The notes under the pieces: generated by a model
Database searches by the model: none
What the model saw: only the letters and a program-made list of their open reading frames with translations
What the model was told of the DNA's origin: nothing
Shown here: one piece after another, positions 30,643 to 40,025 of the stretch
How positions within the stretch are numbered: position 1 is the first letter of the stretch
How the letters are laid out: every line of letters starts with the position of its first letter
Translations under genes and position numbers: made by a program
Source: Kordiimonadaceae bacterium
GTDB lineage: Bacteria; Pseudomonadota; Alphaproteobacteria; Sphingomonadales; Kordiimonadaceae
Assembly (NCBI GenBank): GCA_017640725.1
Contig: JAEPQB010000001.1
Coordinates: 1,798,001-1,862,000 of the forward strand
Reading direction: 5' to 3'
DNA: 64,000 nucleotides

Positions 30643-32175
30643 ATGTCAGTGTTTCGCTATCTTATTCAGCTTTTCTCCATGGCCGCGCACTTCAGGCGCT
30701 TCGGGGCCATTCGCGCATTGTCGCGCATTGATCTGGTGCCGAACTGGGCCCCTCAACTGTTACGCAGCCTGACATTCTATATTCCGCGTCGTCGCGGCTT
30801 GCCTCAAGCGGACGGTGAGCGGCTTGCCATGGCACTAGCAGCTATGGGGCCAGCTTACATAAAGCTGGGTCAAACGCTTGCCACGCGACCAGACCTGGTG
30901 GGACGGCCTATTGCGGAGGGTTTAGCAACCTTGCAGGACCGCCTGCCGCCATTCGCAACAGATAAAGCAAAGCAAACAATAGAAGAGCAGCTGGGTCTTT
31001 CAATTGATGAGTTGTTCAATACCTTTGAGGATGAGCCAGTGGCCGCTGCCTCTATCGCACAGGTACACAAAGCACAGTTGAAAAACGGCAAGTCGGTTGC
31101 TGTGAAGGTACTGCGTCCTGATATTGAGGTACGTTTTACGCGTGACCTGTCATTGTTTCAGTGGCTCGCCGGTCTTGGAGAACGCCATAGCGTAGAGGGT
31201 CGTCGGTTACGCCTTCTACAAGTTGTCGACAAAGTGCGCGAAACAGTCCTGGCAGAGATGGACTTGCGGCTAGAGGCTGCCGCTGCTGCAGAGCTCGCCG
31301 ACAATATGGAAGGCGAGCCGGGGTATCGACTGCCTTCGATCGAGTGGGAAATGACTTCGCGGCGTGTCATGACACTGGAATGGGTGGACGGTATTCGTGT
31401 TGCGGACCGGGACGCGCTTGAAAAAACAGGTTATGACCTGGAAGCTCTCGGCGCGCGTGTGGTGCAGGTATTTCTGAAGCAAGCATTGCGCGACGGTTTT
31501 TTCCATGCCGACCTGCACCAGGGCAATTTGATTGTTGAGCCCGATGGCACCATTTGTGCCATTGATTTTGGCATTATGGGGCGCCTGTCAAAACTTGAGC
31601 GTCGCTTCCTTGCTGAAATTTTGTTTGGTTTCATCCGCCGCGACTATGACCGGGTAGCCGACGTGCATTTTGATGCGGGATATGTCAGCCGCCGAGAAAG
31701 CCATGAAGAGTTTGCTCAGGCCATGCGGGCGATTGCTGACCCGATAATGGACCTGCCTGTTGAGGAAATCTCAGCGGGCAAGCTTCTGACCCAGCTTTTT
31801 GCCACCACTGAGCGTTTCAATATGCAAACGCAGCCGCAATTACTGCTTTTGCAGCGCACAATGGTAATGGCAGAGGGGATGGCGTTGCACCTCTATCCAA
31901 AGTCAAACATGTGGAACATTTCAGAGCCTGTGATTGAAGAGTGGGTGCGCTCCAATTTGTCGCCAGAAGTGCAACTGGCAGACGCGATCAATCAATTGCC
32001 GCGTCTTATCGAACGACTGCCTTCCCGCATCGAGCGCTGGTTGGCGGAAGAAGATGCTCCGCCGGCAGCTGAGCCTGATTTCCTAAAGCCTGAAGCATCT
32101 GGAAACGGTCGCCTTTGGCCTTTTGTTTTTGGATTAGTTGTGGGCGCGATTCTGCTCAAGGTTTTGACCTACTAG
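30643..32175 (+). CDS. ubiB: Ubiquinone biosynthesis protein UbiB (ABC1/ADCK family)
   Basis: GPAYIKLGQTLATRPDLVG, EPVAAASIAQVHKA, DGFFHADLHQGNLIV. Confidence 0.97.
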   Translation: MSVFRYLIQLFSMAAHFRRFGAIRALSRIDLVPNWAPQLLRSLTFYIPRRRGLPQADGERLAMALAAMGPAYIKLGQTLATRPDLVGRPIAEGLATLQDRLPPFATDKAKQTIEEQLGLSIDELFNTFEDEPVAAASIAQVHKAQLKNGKSVAVKVLRPDIEVRFTRDLSLFQWLAGLGERHSVEGRRLRLLQVVDKVRETVLAEMDLRLEAAAAAELADNMEGEPGYRLPSIEWEMTSRRVMTLEWVDGIRVADRDALEKTGYDLEALGARVVQVFLKQALRDGFFHADLHQGNLIVEPDGTICAIDFGIMGRLSKLERRFLAEILFGFIRRDYDRVADVHFDAGYVSRRESHEEFAQAMRAIADPIMDLPVEEISAGKLLTQLFATTERFNMQTQPQLLLLQRTMVMAEGMALHLYPKSNMWNISEPVIEEWVRSNLSPEVQLADAINQLPRLIERLPSRIERWLAEEDAPPAAEPDFLKPEASGNGRLWPFVFGLVVGAILLKVLTY

Positions 32176-32261
32176 GCCCCAAACTTGCCAAATTTCCTCT
32201 GATCCGCGAAACTCTCAGTCGGGAGTTATGGGTATTCATCACATTTCAGGGGAGAGATTAG

Positions 32262-32657
32262 ATGGAAAAAATAGAACCGTATTTTGTGCCGTTCGGCAGG
32301 TTATTGCTGGCCGTCCTTTTTATAATGGCGGGCGCCAGCAAAATCGCCAGTGGCGGTGCCGGCATGATTGAATATATGGAATCAGCCGGTGTTCCAGGCA
32401 TCTTGTTTTGGCCTGCGGCACTTTTTGAACTGGTTGCGGGACTAATGATTTTGGTTGGGTACAAAACCAAATTGGTTGCCTTCTTGCTCGCGGGCTTTTG
32501 CTTGCTAACTGGAGTGCTGTTTCATTTTATTCCAGAGGACCAAACCCAGATGACCATGATGTTCAAAAACTTTGGCATGGCTGGTGGTTTCTTGTTCCTG
32601 GCGCGGTTTGGTGCCGGAGAACTTAGCATGGATAACCGGGCGTCTGCGGAAGAATAA
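32262..32657 (+). CDS. DoxX-family membrane protein
   Basis: FGRLLLAVLFIMAGASKIAS...GIPG-like VPGILFWPAALFELVAGLMILVGYKTK. Confidence 0.88.
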   Translation: MEKIEPYFVPFGRLLLAVLFIMAGASKIASGGAGMIEYMESAGVPGILFWPAALFELVAGLMILVGYKTKLVAFLLAGFCLLTGVLFHFIPEDQTQMTMMFKNFGMAGGFLFLARFGAGELSMDNRASAEE

Positions 32658-32664
32658 CGATAGA

Positions 32665-32694
32665 AAAAGGCGTGCAACTATAGTTGCGCGCCTT
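32665..32694. terminator. Intrinsic terminator between convergent genes
   Basis: AAGGCGTGCAACTATAGTTGCGCGCCTT with T-run on the minus strand. Confidence 0.75.
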
Positions 32695-34546
32695 AGCCGC
32701 CAAATCGCTTATTATAAGCGTCAATTTTTTTACGCATGTTTTCACGGGCCTCCTTACCCTCAAACATAGCGTCAACCAGTTCTTTGGTGCGAGCGTCGGA
32801 CACACTCGTCGGCCTATGACCTGCTGCCGTTCGCTGCCAAATTCGGGGCGGCGAGATTTTTCCGGTCATATCGACAAATCCCTTGACATAACTCCGCATA
32901 CATTCATCCCAAGTGCGATAGTCGGCATTGAACTTATTTATTTTTGCTTGTGTCGGTGCGGTATCGGGCAAAGCGGGCATATCGTTACAATGGCCGCGCC
33001 ACCCTTTCTTTCTTATCGTTTGGAACTGGACATACAGCGCGGCTTGGTCCTCAGAGATTTTTTGCCAGTATCTTGATGTTCTTACGGCACGATCTATTTT
33101 TTCTTTGCTCTCGACCCACTTTTGGCGTGTGAAGTCCGATGCATGATTGGTCGTGGTCAGAATAGAAATGACTGTATCATACAAGAATTCTATGTGATTG
33201 GGTTCGTAATAGTTATAGACATCATCCTCACGGGCTATTCGCTCCAATTTTCGGATGGCCCCTAAGGCAGTTCTATTCAATGTTGGAGCATCTTTACTGT
33301 TGCTTACAGCATTGAAAATCCGTTTTTCCAGCAGCCAAAAATGGCTTCCAGGCCCGCTGGTTATCAAATAGAAAACGCGGGAAAGCACGTCAAAGTTTTT
33401 TGCCGCAATCAGTTCATTGACAGAATTTACCAACACATTGGTCTGTTGAGCAAAGTAAAGAGCTTCCAACGCTTTGAGTTGTACTACTGGGTCGCTATCG
33501 CGAACAGCTTTTTCCAGCCATGCAACAGCCTCGGGGGTATTTTTTGCTTTCAGGAGTTGACGGCCAATGTCAACCGCAGCATTACCCTCACCGTTTTGAA
33601 AAGCAGCTTCAAGAATCTGAAAATACAAGCCCCTGTGGTTTTTTTTCCATCCATCAATGGCTGATCGAATTTCGCTCCATTCATGGTTGTTAATGATGTT
33701 ATTGATCCAGTGAGTCTGCCGTTCAGTATTTGAAGGGATGTATTCACGGGCACCTGAATAAAGTACAACCAGTTCTGTTTTTGCTTCAACTGCGCCTGCT
33801 TTTGCAGCTTGTTCATACCACTTCAGACTTTCAGCATAGTCGCCTTTTTCGTGGGCGAGCACCGCTGAAACCGTCATTGCTTCTATTACGTTCAACTCCG
33901 CGGCCCGTTTTAGCCAAACGGAAGCTTCTTCAATGTCGGTTTTACCCAAATTACCTCCCAGCAACACCGAGGCGTAGGCCATCATGCCTTCCACATAGCC
34001 TTCCTCTGCAAGGCCTTTGAGCAACTGTAGGGATTTTTCGGGATTTTTCTCTACGCCGTCGCCTGCCACATGAAGCCCCGCAAGGGAGAGGCGCGCAAGC
34101 ATATGCCCCTGTTCGGCAGCATCTGAAAAAATTTCGATAGATTCTTCTGGAGTAACTTGGAGTTTGCCTGCCCCATAAAGATCAACTCTTGCACTGAGCA
34201 ATCCTAGTTCAACAGCCATTTCAAGGTGTTCAACCTGCTGCTCCGTATCACCAAGCGCATAATATGCGCGCGACAAGAAGTAATGAAGTGCTGCGTCCTC
34301 TGGCTTTTCGGCGACCTCTGTCTCACACGCCATTTTGGCGGCAGCAGCGTCAAAATCTCGCTCAAACACACCTGGATACTCTTCAGTTTTTAGCCACGGC
34401 TGTGTCGCCAAAGCCCTGCAGTCGCTATGCTCAGCCTTGCGTTTGGCCTCTTGGTATCCGCTCCATGCTCCCTCGATGAAAGCGTACCCAACAAACCCGA
34501 CAACTGCGACACCGATGAGCGCAAAAAAACGCGTAATAAATTTCAT
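32693..34546 (-). CDS. Sel1-like/TPR repeat protein with N-terminal TM and uncharacterised C-terminal domain
   Basis: SLR-type repeats (AAEQGHMLARLSLAGLHVAGDGVEKNPEKSLQLL..., WLKRAAELNVIEAMTVSAVLAHEKGDYAESLKWYEQAAKAGAVEAKTEL). Confidence 0.8.
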   Translation of the reverse strand: MKFITRFFALIGVAVVGFVGYAFIEGAWSGYQEAKRKAEHSDCRALATQPWLKTEEYPGVFERDFDAAAAKMACETEVAEKPEDAALHYFLSRAYYALGDTEQQVEHLEMAVELGLLSARVDLYGAGKLQVTPEESIEIFSDAAEQGHMLARLSLAGLHVAGDGVEKNPEKSLQLLKGLAEEGYVEGMMAYASVLLGGNLGKTDIEEASVWLKRAAELNVIEAMTVSAVLAHEKGDYAESLKWYEQAAKAGAVEAKTELVVLYSGAREYIPSNTERQTHWINNIINNHEWSEIRSAIDGWKKNHRGLYFQILEAAFQNGEGNAAVDIGRQLLKAKNTPEAVAWLEKAVRDSDPVVQLKALEALYFAQQTNVLVNSVNELIAAKNFDVLSRVFYLITSGPGSHFWLLEKRIFNAVSNSKDAPTLNRTALGAIRKLERIAREDDVYNYYEPNHIEFLYDTVISILTTTNHASDFTRQKWVESKEKIDRAVRTSRYWQKISEDQAALYVQFQTIRKKGWRGHCNDMPALPDTAPTQAKINKFNADYRTWDECMRSYVKGFVDMTGKISPPRIWQRTAAGHRPTSVSDARTKELVDAMFEGKEARENMRKKIDAYNKRFGG

Positions 34547-34741
34547 CATTCTGTCTGCCCCCCAGCTCACCCGGTTAAATGGTACCGAAAATTGACAAAT
34601 TTCTCAATAAGGCTCAGCGAAACACGGAAATGTGTGTCTCAATGATATTCGACGGGGCCTAGTTTCATTGCGGTCGACGCCAAAGCCCCCTATATGTCTC
34701 ATGAAACCCTGTGGGGCAGGTGACGGAAAGGCTTTGGGCAA

Positions 34742-35947
34742 ATGCTTGATGGCAAACGTATTCTTCTGATCATTGGTGGCGGCGTGGCCGCCTATAAGTC
34801 GCTTGATTTGGCGCGGCGCCTGATGGAGCGCGGCGCGAGCGTGCGCGGTGTGCTGACCCCTGCTGGCCAGCAGTTCATCACACCGATGAGCGTGGCGAGT
34901 CTGACTGGCGACGAATGCTACACAGAGCTTTTTTCCCTCAAAGATGAAGCAGAGATGGGCCATATCCGCCTGTCGCGTGAGGCGGACCTTGTAGTTATTG
35001 CGCCCGCAACCGCTGACCTGATGGCCAAAATGGCAAACGGTCTTGCGAATGACCTGGCGAGCACAATTTTGCTCGCGACCGACAAACAAGTATTGATCGC
35101 ACCCGCTATGAATGCGGAAATGTGGGCTCATAAAGCGACCCAGCGCAACATTGAAACGCTGAAGCGCGACGGCATCCTGATGGTAGGGCCGGGCGATGGC
35201 ATGCTCGCATGCGGCGAAGTTGGCCCTGGTCGCTTGGCCGAAGTGCCGGACATGGTTGCTGCCATCGAAGACTATTTCTCAGGCGGTATTCGCCCGCTCA
35301 CCGGTAAACATATTGTGGTCACCGCAGGCCCGACGCACGAGCCGATCGATCCGGTGCGCTATATCGCCAACAGATCTTCAGGCAAACAAGGATTTGAGAT
35401 CGCTGGCGCACTTGCGGAGCTTGGCGCAAAAGTATCGCTCGTGGCAGGTCCGGTGTCTTTGAACACGCCAGCTGGCGTAAGCCGAATTGATGTGGAAACG
35501 GCTGTCGAAATGGAATCGGCAGTTCAAAACGCGCTTCCCGCTGACGCGGCCATTTGTGTTGCCGCGGTTGCGGATTGGCGCATGAAAACCGGTTCGAACG
35601 GTGAAAAACTAAAAAAGTCCAAAGACGGTATTCCCGCGCTCGACCTGACCGAGAACCCTGACATCCTCAAAGGATTGTCTGGTATGAAAAGCGGTCGCCC
35701 CGCCCTTGTGGTGGGCTTTGCCGCCGAAACCGAAAAGGTGATCGAGCACGCAACGGCCAAGCGTGAGCGCAAAGGTTGCGATATGATTGTTGCCAACGAT
35801 GTGTCCGCGGCCACAGGTATTATGGGCGGCGACAGCAATCAGGTGCATATCATTTCTGATAAGGGCGTTGAAAGCTGGCCCACCATGGGCAAAGATGATG
35901 TGGCAAAGGCTCTTGCAAAAACCATCGCCGCCGTACTCACTGACTAA
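34742..35947 (+). CDS. coaBC: Bifunctional phosphopantothenoylcysteine decarboxylase/phosphopantothenate-cysteine ligase
   Basis: LLIIGGGVAAYKSLDLARRL, APAMNAEMW, VTAGPTHEPIDPVRYIANRSSGKQG. Confidence 0.97.
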   Translation: MLDGKRILLIIGGGVAAYKSLDLARRLMERGASVRGVLTPAGQQFITPMSVASLTGDECYTELFSLKDEAEMGHIRLSREADLVVIAPATADLMAKMANGLANDLASTILLATDKQVLIAPAMNAEMWAHKATQRNIETLKRDGILMVGPGDGMLACGEVGPGRLAEVPDMVAAIEDYFSGGIRPLTGKHIVVTAGPTHEPIDPVRYIANRSSGKQGFEIAGALAELGAKVSLVAGPVSLNTPAGVSRIDVETAVEMESAVQNALPADAAICVAAVADWRMKTGSNGEKLKKSKDGIPALDLTENPDILKGLSGMKSGRPALVVGFAAETEKVIEHATAKRERKGCDMIVANDVSAATGIMGGDSNQVHIISDKGVESWPTMGKDDVAKALAKTIAAVLTD

Positions 35948-35959
35948 AGAAAGAAACCT

Positions 35960-36418
35960 ATGTCCACAGTAGCCATTAATGTGACCGTGCTTGAGCACGG
36001 CCAAAATCTTCCCTTGCCAAAGTATGAGACCGAACAGAGCGCCGGTATGGACCTCTACGCCGCCCTTGGTGATGGTGAGACTGTTACGCTTGGCGCGCTG
36101 GAGCGGGCGATGATCCCAACCGGCCTCGCGATGGCGCTGCCGTCTGGCTATGAAGCACAAGTGCGGCCACGCTCAGGTCTCGCTGCCAAAAACGGTGTGA
36201 CGGTTCTGAACACGCCCGGCACTATCGACGCGGACTATAGGGGTGAAGTGAAAGTTATTTTGGTGAACCTCTCAAATGAGCCTTTCACCATTGAGCGCGG
36301 CATGCGGGTGGCTCAGATGATCATCGCGCCTGTCACACAAGGCGCGTGGATTGAGGTTGAAAGCCTTGACGAAACCGCCCGCGGTGCTGGTGGGTTTGGG
36401 TCAACCGGTACGCGCTAG
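35960..36418 (+). CDS. dut: dUTP diphosphatase
   Basis: [48 protein letters not shown]. Confidence 0.98.
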   Translation: MSTVAINVTVLEHGQNLPLPKYETEQSAGMDLYAALGDGETVTLGALERAMIPTGLAMALPSGYEAQVRPRSGLAAKNGVTVLNTPGTIDADYRGEVKVILVNLSNEPFTIERGMRVAQMIIAPVTQGAWIEVESLDETARGAGGFGSTGTR

Positions 36419-36847
36419 ATGTTCTATGTTTTTGATCTGGACGGCACGCTCGCGAACGTAGAGCACCGCAGGCACTTTGTGAATTGTGCCAAACCAGACT
36501 GGCGCTCATTTTATAAGAGCTGCGTAACAGATACGCCGATTGTGCCTGTTGTGGCGGCGCTGAAGTCACATGTGGCGGCCGGGCACAGGGTGGAAATATG
36601 GTCGGGCCGGTCAGATGAAGTGAAAGCTGAAACGCTTGACTGGCTCGAGGCCCAGAGCATTGATCCGGCGCTCTTGACCAACATGCGTCCCGCCAAAGAC
36701 TATCAGCCAGATGATGCACTAAAGCGGCAATGGCTGCATGCTTGTGACCAGCGGCCTGACGCCGTTTATGACGACCGTAACAAAGTGGTGGCGATGTGGC
36801 GCGCGGAAGGCATACAGTGCTTTCAGGTTGCACCCGGGGATTTTTGA
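36419..36847 (+). CDS. HAD-superfamily phosphatase, T4 polynucleotide kinase 3'-phosphatase-domain-like
   Basis: FDLDGTLANVEHRRHFV, HRVEIWSGRSDEVKAETLDWL, DAVYDDRNKVVAMWRAEGIQCFQVAPGDF. Confidence 0.8.
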   Translation: MFYVFDLDGTLANVEHRRHFVNCAKPDWRSFYKSCVTDTPIVPVVAALKSHVAAGHRVEIWSGRSDEVKAETLDWLEAQSIDPALLTNMRPAKDYQPDDALKRQWLHACDQRPDAVYDDRNKVVAMWRAEGIQCFQVAPGDF

Positions 36848-36854
36848 CGAGCCG

Positions 36855-37628
36855 ATGGACTTCACCGACGAACAGCTTGAGCGATACGCACGCCACATCA
36901 TTTTGAAGGATGTGGGTGGTGCCGGGCAACTGGCTTTAATGCGCGCCAAAGTTCTGGTCGTGGGGGCCGGTGGACTGGGTTCACCGCTATTATCATATCT
37001 CGCGGCTGCTGGTGTCGGCACCATCGGTATTGTCGATGATGACGAGGTGGACCTGTCGAACCTGCAGCGGCAGATTATTCACGCGACAAATGATATTGGT
37101 GAGGCCAAGTCAGAAAGTGCAGCAGCGTCGATTGCTGCGCTGAATTCAGATGTAAAAGTTGTTCAGCACAACTTGCGTCTGGACGCGGAAAACGTTGCTG
37201 ACATTATTGGCAATTACGACATTGTTGCGGACGGCACTGACAACTTTAAAACCCGGCACATCGTCAACGACACCTGTGTGGCGTTGAAAAAGACCCTCGT
37301 GTCGGCGGCGCTTGGGCCGTTTGAAGGGCAGATTGGCACGTTCAAACCGCATGCGGGTGAGGGTCTGCCGTGCTATCGCTGTTTCCTGCCAGAGGAACCA
37401 CCCGAGGACATGCAGCGTACTTGCTCAGACATAGGCATTTTAGGCGCTGTCGCTGGCGTCGTAGGCACGCTTCAGGCGACCGAAGTTTTGAAGGAAATAC
37501 TGGGCATTGGCGATAGCCTGGCGGGCAAGATGCTGTTTTATGATGCGCTGACCGCATCGACCCGGACGATCAAACTGCCGCAAGACCCGAAGTGTCCGGT
37601 GTGTGCCACAGGAGGCCATCATGGCTAA
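36855..37628 (+). CDS. HesA/MoeB/ThiF family E1-like adenylyltransferase
   Basis: RYARHIILKDVGGAGQLALMRAKVLVVGAGGLGSPLLSYLAAAGVGTIGIVDDDEVDLSNLQRQIIH; CYRC and CPVC. Confidence 0.95.
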   Translation: MDFTDEQLERYARHIILKDVGGAGQLALMRAKVLVVGAGGLGSPLLSYLAAAGVGTIGIVDDDEVDLSNLQRQIIHATNDIGEAKSESAAASIAALNSDVKVVQHNLRLDAENVADIIGNYDIVADGTDNFKTRHIVNDTCVALKKTLVSAALGPFEGQIGTFKPHAGEGLPCYRCFLPEEPPEDMQRTCSDIGILGAVAGVVGTLQATEVLKEILGIGDSLAGKMLFYDALTASTRTIKLPQDPKCPVCATGGHHG

Positions 37629-38037
37629 AGCAGATCGCCGCCCCATGACCTTGATGATGATCTCTGCGGAGGCAGAACGCATTCACATGGCGCTGATGAC
37701 CGGCGCCACCGCTGCCGCGATGGGCCGGCCTGTCACCTTCTTTTTTTCCAAGGCTGCGGTGAAGTTTCTGTTGCCAGACGGTTGGGCTGGCCTGCGCACC
37801 AGCACAGGCGTCCCTGCCATCTCCATGGACAAAGCACTCGAGGCCAAAGGTGTGGCCGATAGCGGCGTTTTGATCGACGGTCTGGCAGCGCTTGATGTCC
37901 GCATGGTGGCCTGTGAAACCGGACTGCGCGAACACGATATTAATGCGGTGGACCTTGTCACTCGTCCGGCTGTTGAAGTTTCAGGACTGGCAGATATCAT
38001 TGAAAAAGGGGCCGGCGGTGACTGGCTGACATTTTAG
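37621..38037 (+). CDS. DsrE-family protein
   Basis: Starts inside the ThiF-like gene; MISAEAERIHMALMTGATAAAMGRPVTFFFS, VRMVACETGLREHDI. Confidence 0.8.
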   Translation: MAKADRRPMTLMMISAEAERIHMALMTGATAAAMGRPVTFFFSKAAVKFLLPDGWAGLRTSTGVPAISMDKALEAKGVADSGVLIDGLAALDVRMVACETGLREHDINAVDLVTRPAVEVSGLADIIEKGAGGDWLTF

Positions 38038-38054
38038 CAGCTAGGGAGGCCATT

Positions 38055-38447
38055 TTGACCGACGAAAAACTCTTAGCAGCGTTTGAAGCGGCCACCTTGA
38101 CCTACAAACAGTTCACGCACCGTGCCCATGTGAATGTTGCCTGGTTGTATGTGCGGGACTTTACGCTACCGGTAGCATCAGAAAAATTTATCCGGCACCT
38201 TAAGGCACTGAATAAGGTGCACGGTGTTTCGGCCAACTATCACGAGACGATTACGTGGTTTATGCTGCTACTTATCGCGGACCGTCAGGGAAAAAACCCG
38301 GTTGTTACCTTCGAGGACTTCGAGGCCAATAATTCAGACATGATGCGAGACGCCAAAGGATTGTTGGCCCGCTACTATAAGGACGAAACATTGTGGGGCG
38401 ACCATGCCCGTCGCTGTTTCACCCTGCCGGACAAACTCGCGCTCTAG
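38055..38447 (+). CDS. Conserved-looking protein of unknown function with His motifs
   Basis: TYKQFTHRAHVNVAWLYVRDF ... GVSANYHETITWFMLLL; same operon. Confidence 0.7.
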   Translation: MTDEKLLAAFEAATLTYKQFTHRAHVNVAWLYVRDFTLPVASEKFIRHLKALNKVHGVSANYHETITWFMLLLIADRQGKNPVVTFEDFEANNSDMMRDAKGLLARYYKDETLWGDHARRCFTLPDKLAL

Positions 38448-39139
38448 TCTGCAAGCGCCCAACTCACTGCAGTTTCCGCATGAATGGCTGTGGTATCCAT
38501 TATGGGCAAGTCTGTGTGATTGTCAGTGATTAACATACCAATTTCGGTGCAACCCAGAATAACCGCCTCGGCCCCTTGTGCGCGCATCTTTTCAATGCAC
38601 GCCAGATAATGGTCACGGGAGCTGTCGAGCACAGAGCCCAAACAAAGTTCCTCATAAATAATGCGATGGACTTCTGCACGGTCATCGGCATCTGGGGTGA
38701 TGACCTCGACCCCAAATCGGTCTTCAAGCCGGTTGCGATAAAAGGCTTTTTCCATCGTATAGGCTGTTGCCAACAATCCGACTTTCTTGAATTGCTTTTG
38801 CTTGATTTTTTCACCTGTTGCATCGGCGATATGCACAAGCGGAAGGCCGCTCACGGCTTCCACCTGATCCGCGACCATATGCATTGTATTTGTCGCGATT
38901 AGCAGAAAATCCGCACCGGCTGCTTTCAACCGAAGGCCGCAGTCCCCTAAAATCTCTCCGGCTCGGACCCAGTCATCTGATGCTTGAAGGGCTTCGATTT
39001 CATCAAAGTCAACGCTTAGCATAGCTATTTTGGCACTGTGCAAACCGCCCAAACGCGCTTTCACGCCTTCATTCAGCATGCGGTAATAAAATGCTGTCGA
39101 CTCCCAGCTCATGCCGCCGATTACGCCGATCGTTTTCAT
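38444..39139 (-). CDS. Aspartate/glutamate racemase family protein
   Basis: MKTIGVIGGMSWESTAFYYRMLNEGV, LIATNTMHMVAD, VILGCTEIGMLI. Confidence 0.95.
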   Translation of the reverse strand: MKTIGVIGGMSWESTAFYYRMLNEGVKARLGGLHSAKIAMLSVDFDEIEALQASDDWVRAGEILGDCGLRLKAAGADFLLIATNTMHMVADQVEAVSGLPLVHIADATGEKIKQKQFKKVGLLATAYTMEKAFYRNRLEDRFGVEVITPDADDRAEVHRIIYEELCLGSVLDSSRDHYLACIEKMRAQGAEAVILGCTEIGMLITDNHTDLPIMDTTAIHAETAVSWALAD

Positions 39140-39148
39140 TTTTTCTCT

Positions 39149-39979
39149 CTAGTATTTCAGCAGGATCTGTTCTCTGAATTCCTCACGAACAGTCTCTGTA
39201 TATTGCCAAATTCTTTCAACTAATGAAGGATTGTTTTCAGTGAAGCGCGCCGAAAAAACGATGAAATAGGGGTTTTGTTTTAAGGGTTCGGGATCGCGGA
39301 CGATCTCGGAAAATAGTGTGATCTCTCGTCTGATGATTGCATCGGTCATATTTCCCGGCGCTGCAATCGCGTCGAAGCGGCCATACCGCAGGAGATTGAG
39401 GAGCCCTTTGGTTGTGCCTGCTTCCGTCACGTTTGCATTCCATTTTCGCAAGTCGGCGACAATGGAGTAACCCATCGGTGCACCAATCGAAATGGAAGGA
39501 TCAAGCAATCTCTTTCCGTCCCAATAGGTCATTCCTCTGTCGAGGTGATAGAGAAAATATCCAGACGTAGTAATTCTCTTTTCTGGGTCCGGAACATCGC
39601 CACTCATCGGGAACTTTGCAATTTCTGCCCTTTCCGGGCGAAAAGACGAAATAACACTATCTATGCGTCCCGCACTTAGTAGTGCCAAACACCGGTTCCA
39701 CGAATACCTATTAAATGACACTTTGGCACCGGCCTGTGCAGCGATTTTTTGGTAGAGTTCAATGTCCACGCCCGGCTTGTCGGACGGTACGTCTCTGCCA
39801 TTGCCGAGATAAGCAGGATAAAGCTCGGTATCCTGATAACAGAACCGAATGGTCGGCTGATCATTTTCCATGGTTGGCTCAGCAGCATAGCCAGCACCTG
39901 ACTGCATGCCCAGCACCAGTGCGTATGCGAAGACCTGAATGGAAAATGCGAGCCTGTTCATCTTGCGCCATCTCCTCAA
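39149..39979 (-). CDS. Periplasmic substrate-binding protein (amino-acid ABC type)
   Basis: Signal peptide; PGVDIELYQKIAAQAGAKVSFNRYSWNRCLALLSAGRIDSVI. Confidence 0.82.
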   Translation of the reverse strand: MRRWRKMNRLAFSIQVFAYALVLGMQSGAGYAAEPTMENDQPTIRFCYQDTELYPAYLGNGRDVPSDKPGVDIELYQKIAAQAGAKVSFNRYSWNRCLALLSAGRIDSVISSFRPERAEIAKFPMSGDVPDPEKRITTSGYFLYHLDRGMTYWDGKRLLDPSISIGAPMGYSIVADLRKWNANVTEAGTTKGLLNLLRYGRFDAIAAPGNMTDAIIRREITLFSEIVRDPEPLKQNPYFIVFSARFTENNPSLVERIWQYTETVREEFREQILLKY

Positions 39980-40025
39980 TGGCTTTTTGATGACCCCACA
40001 GCATGCATACGTAACTAACTTCAGT

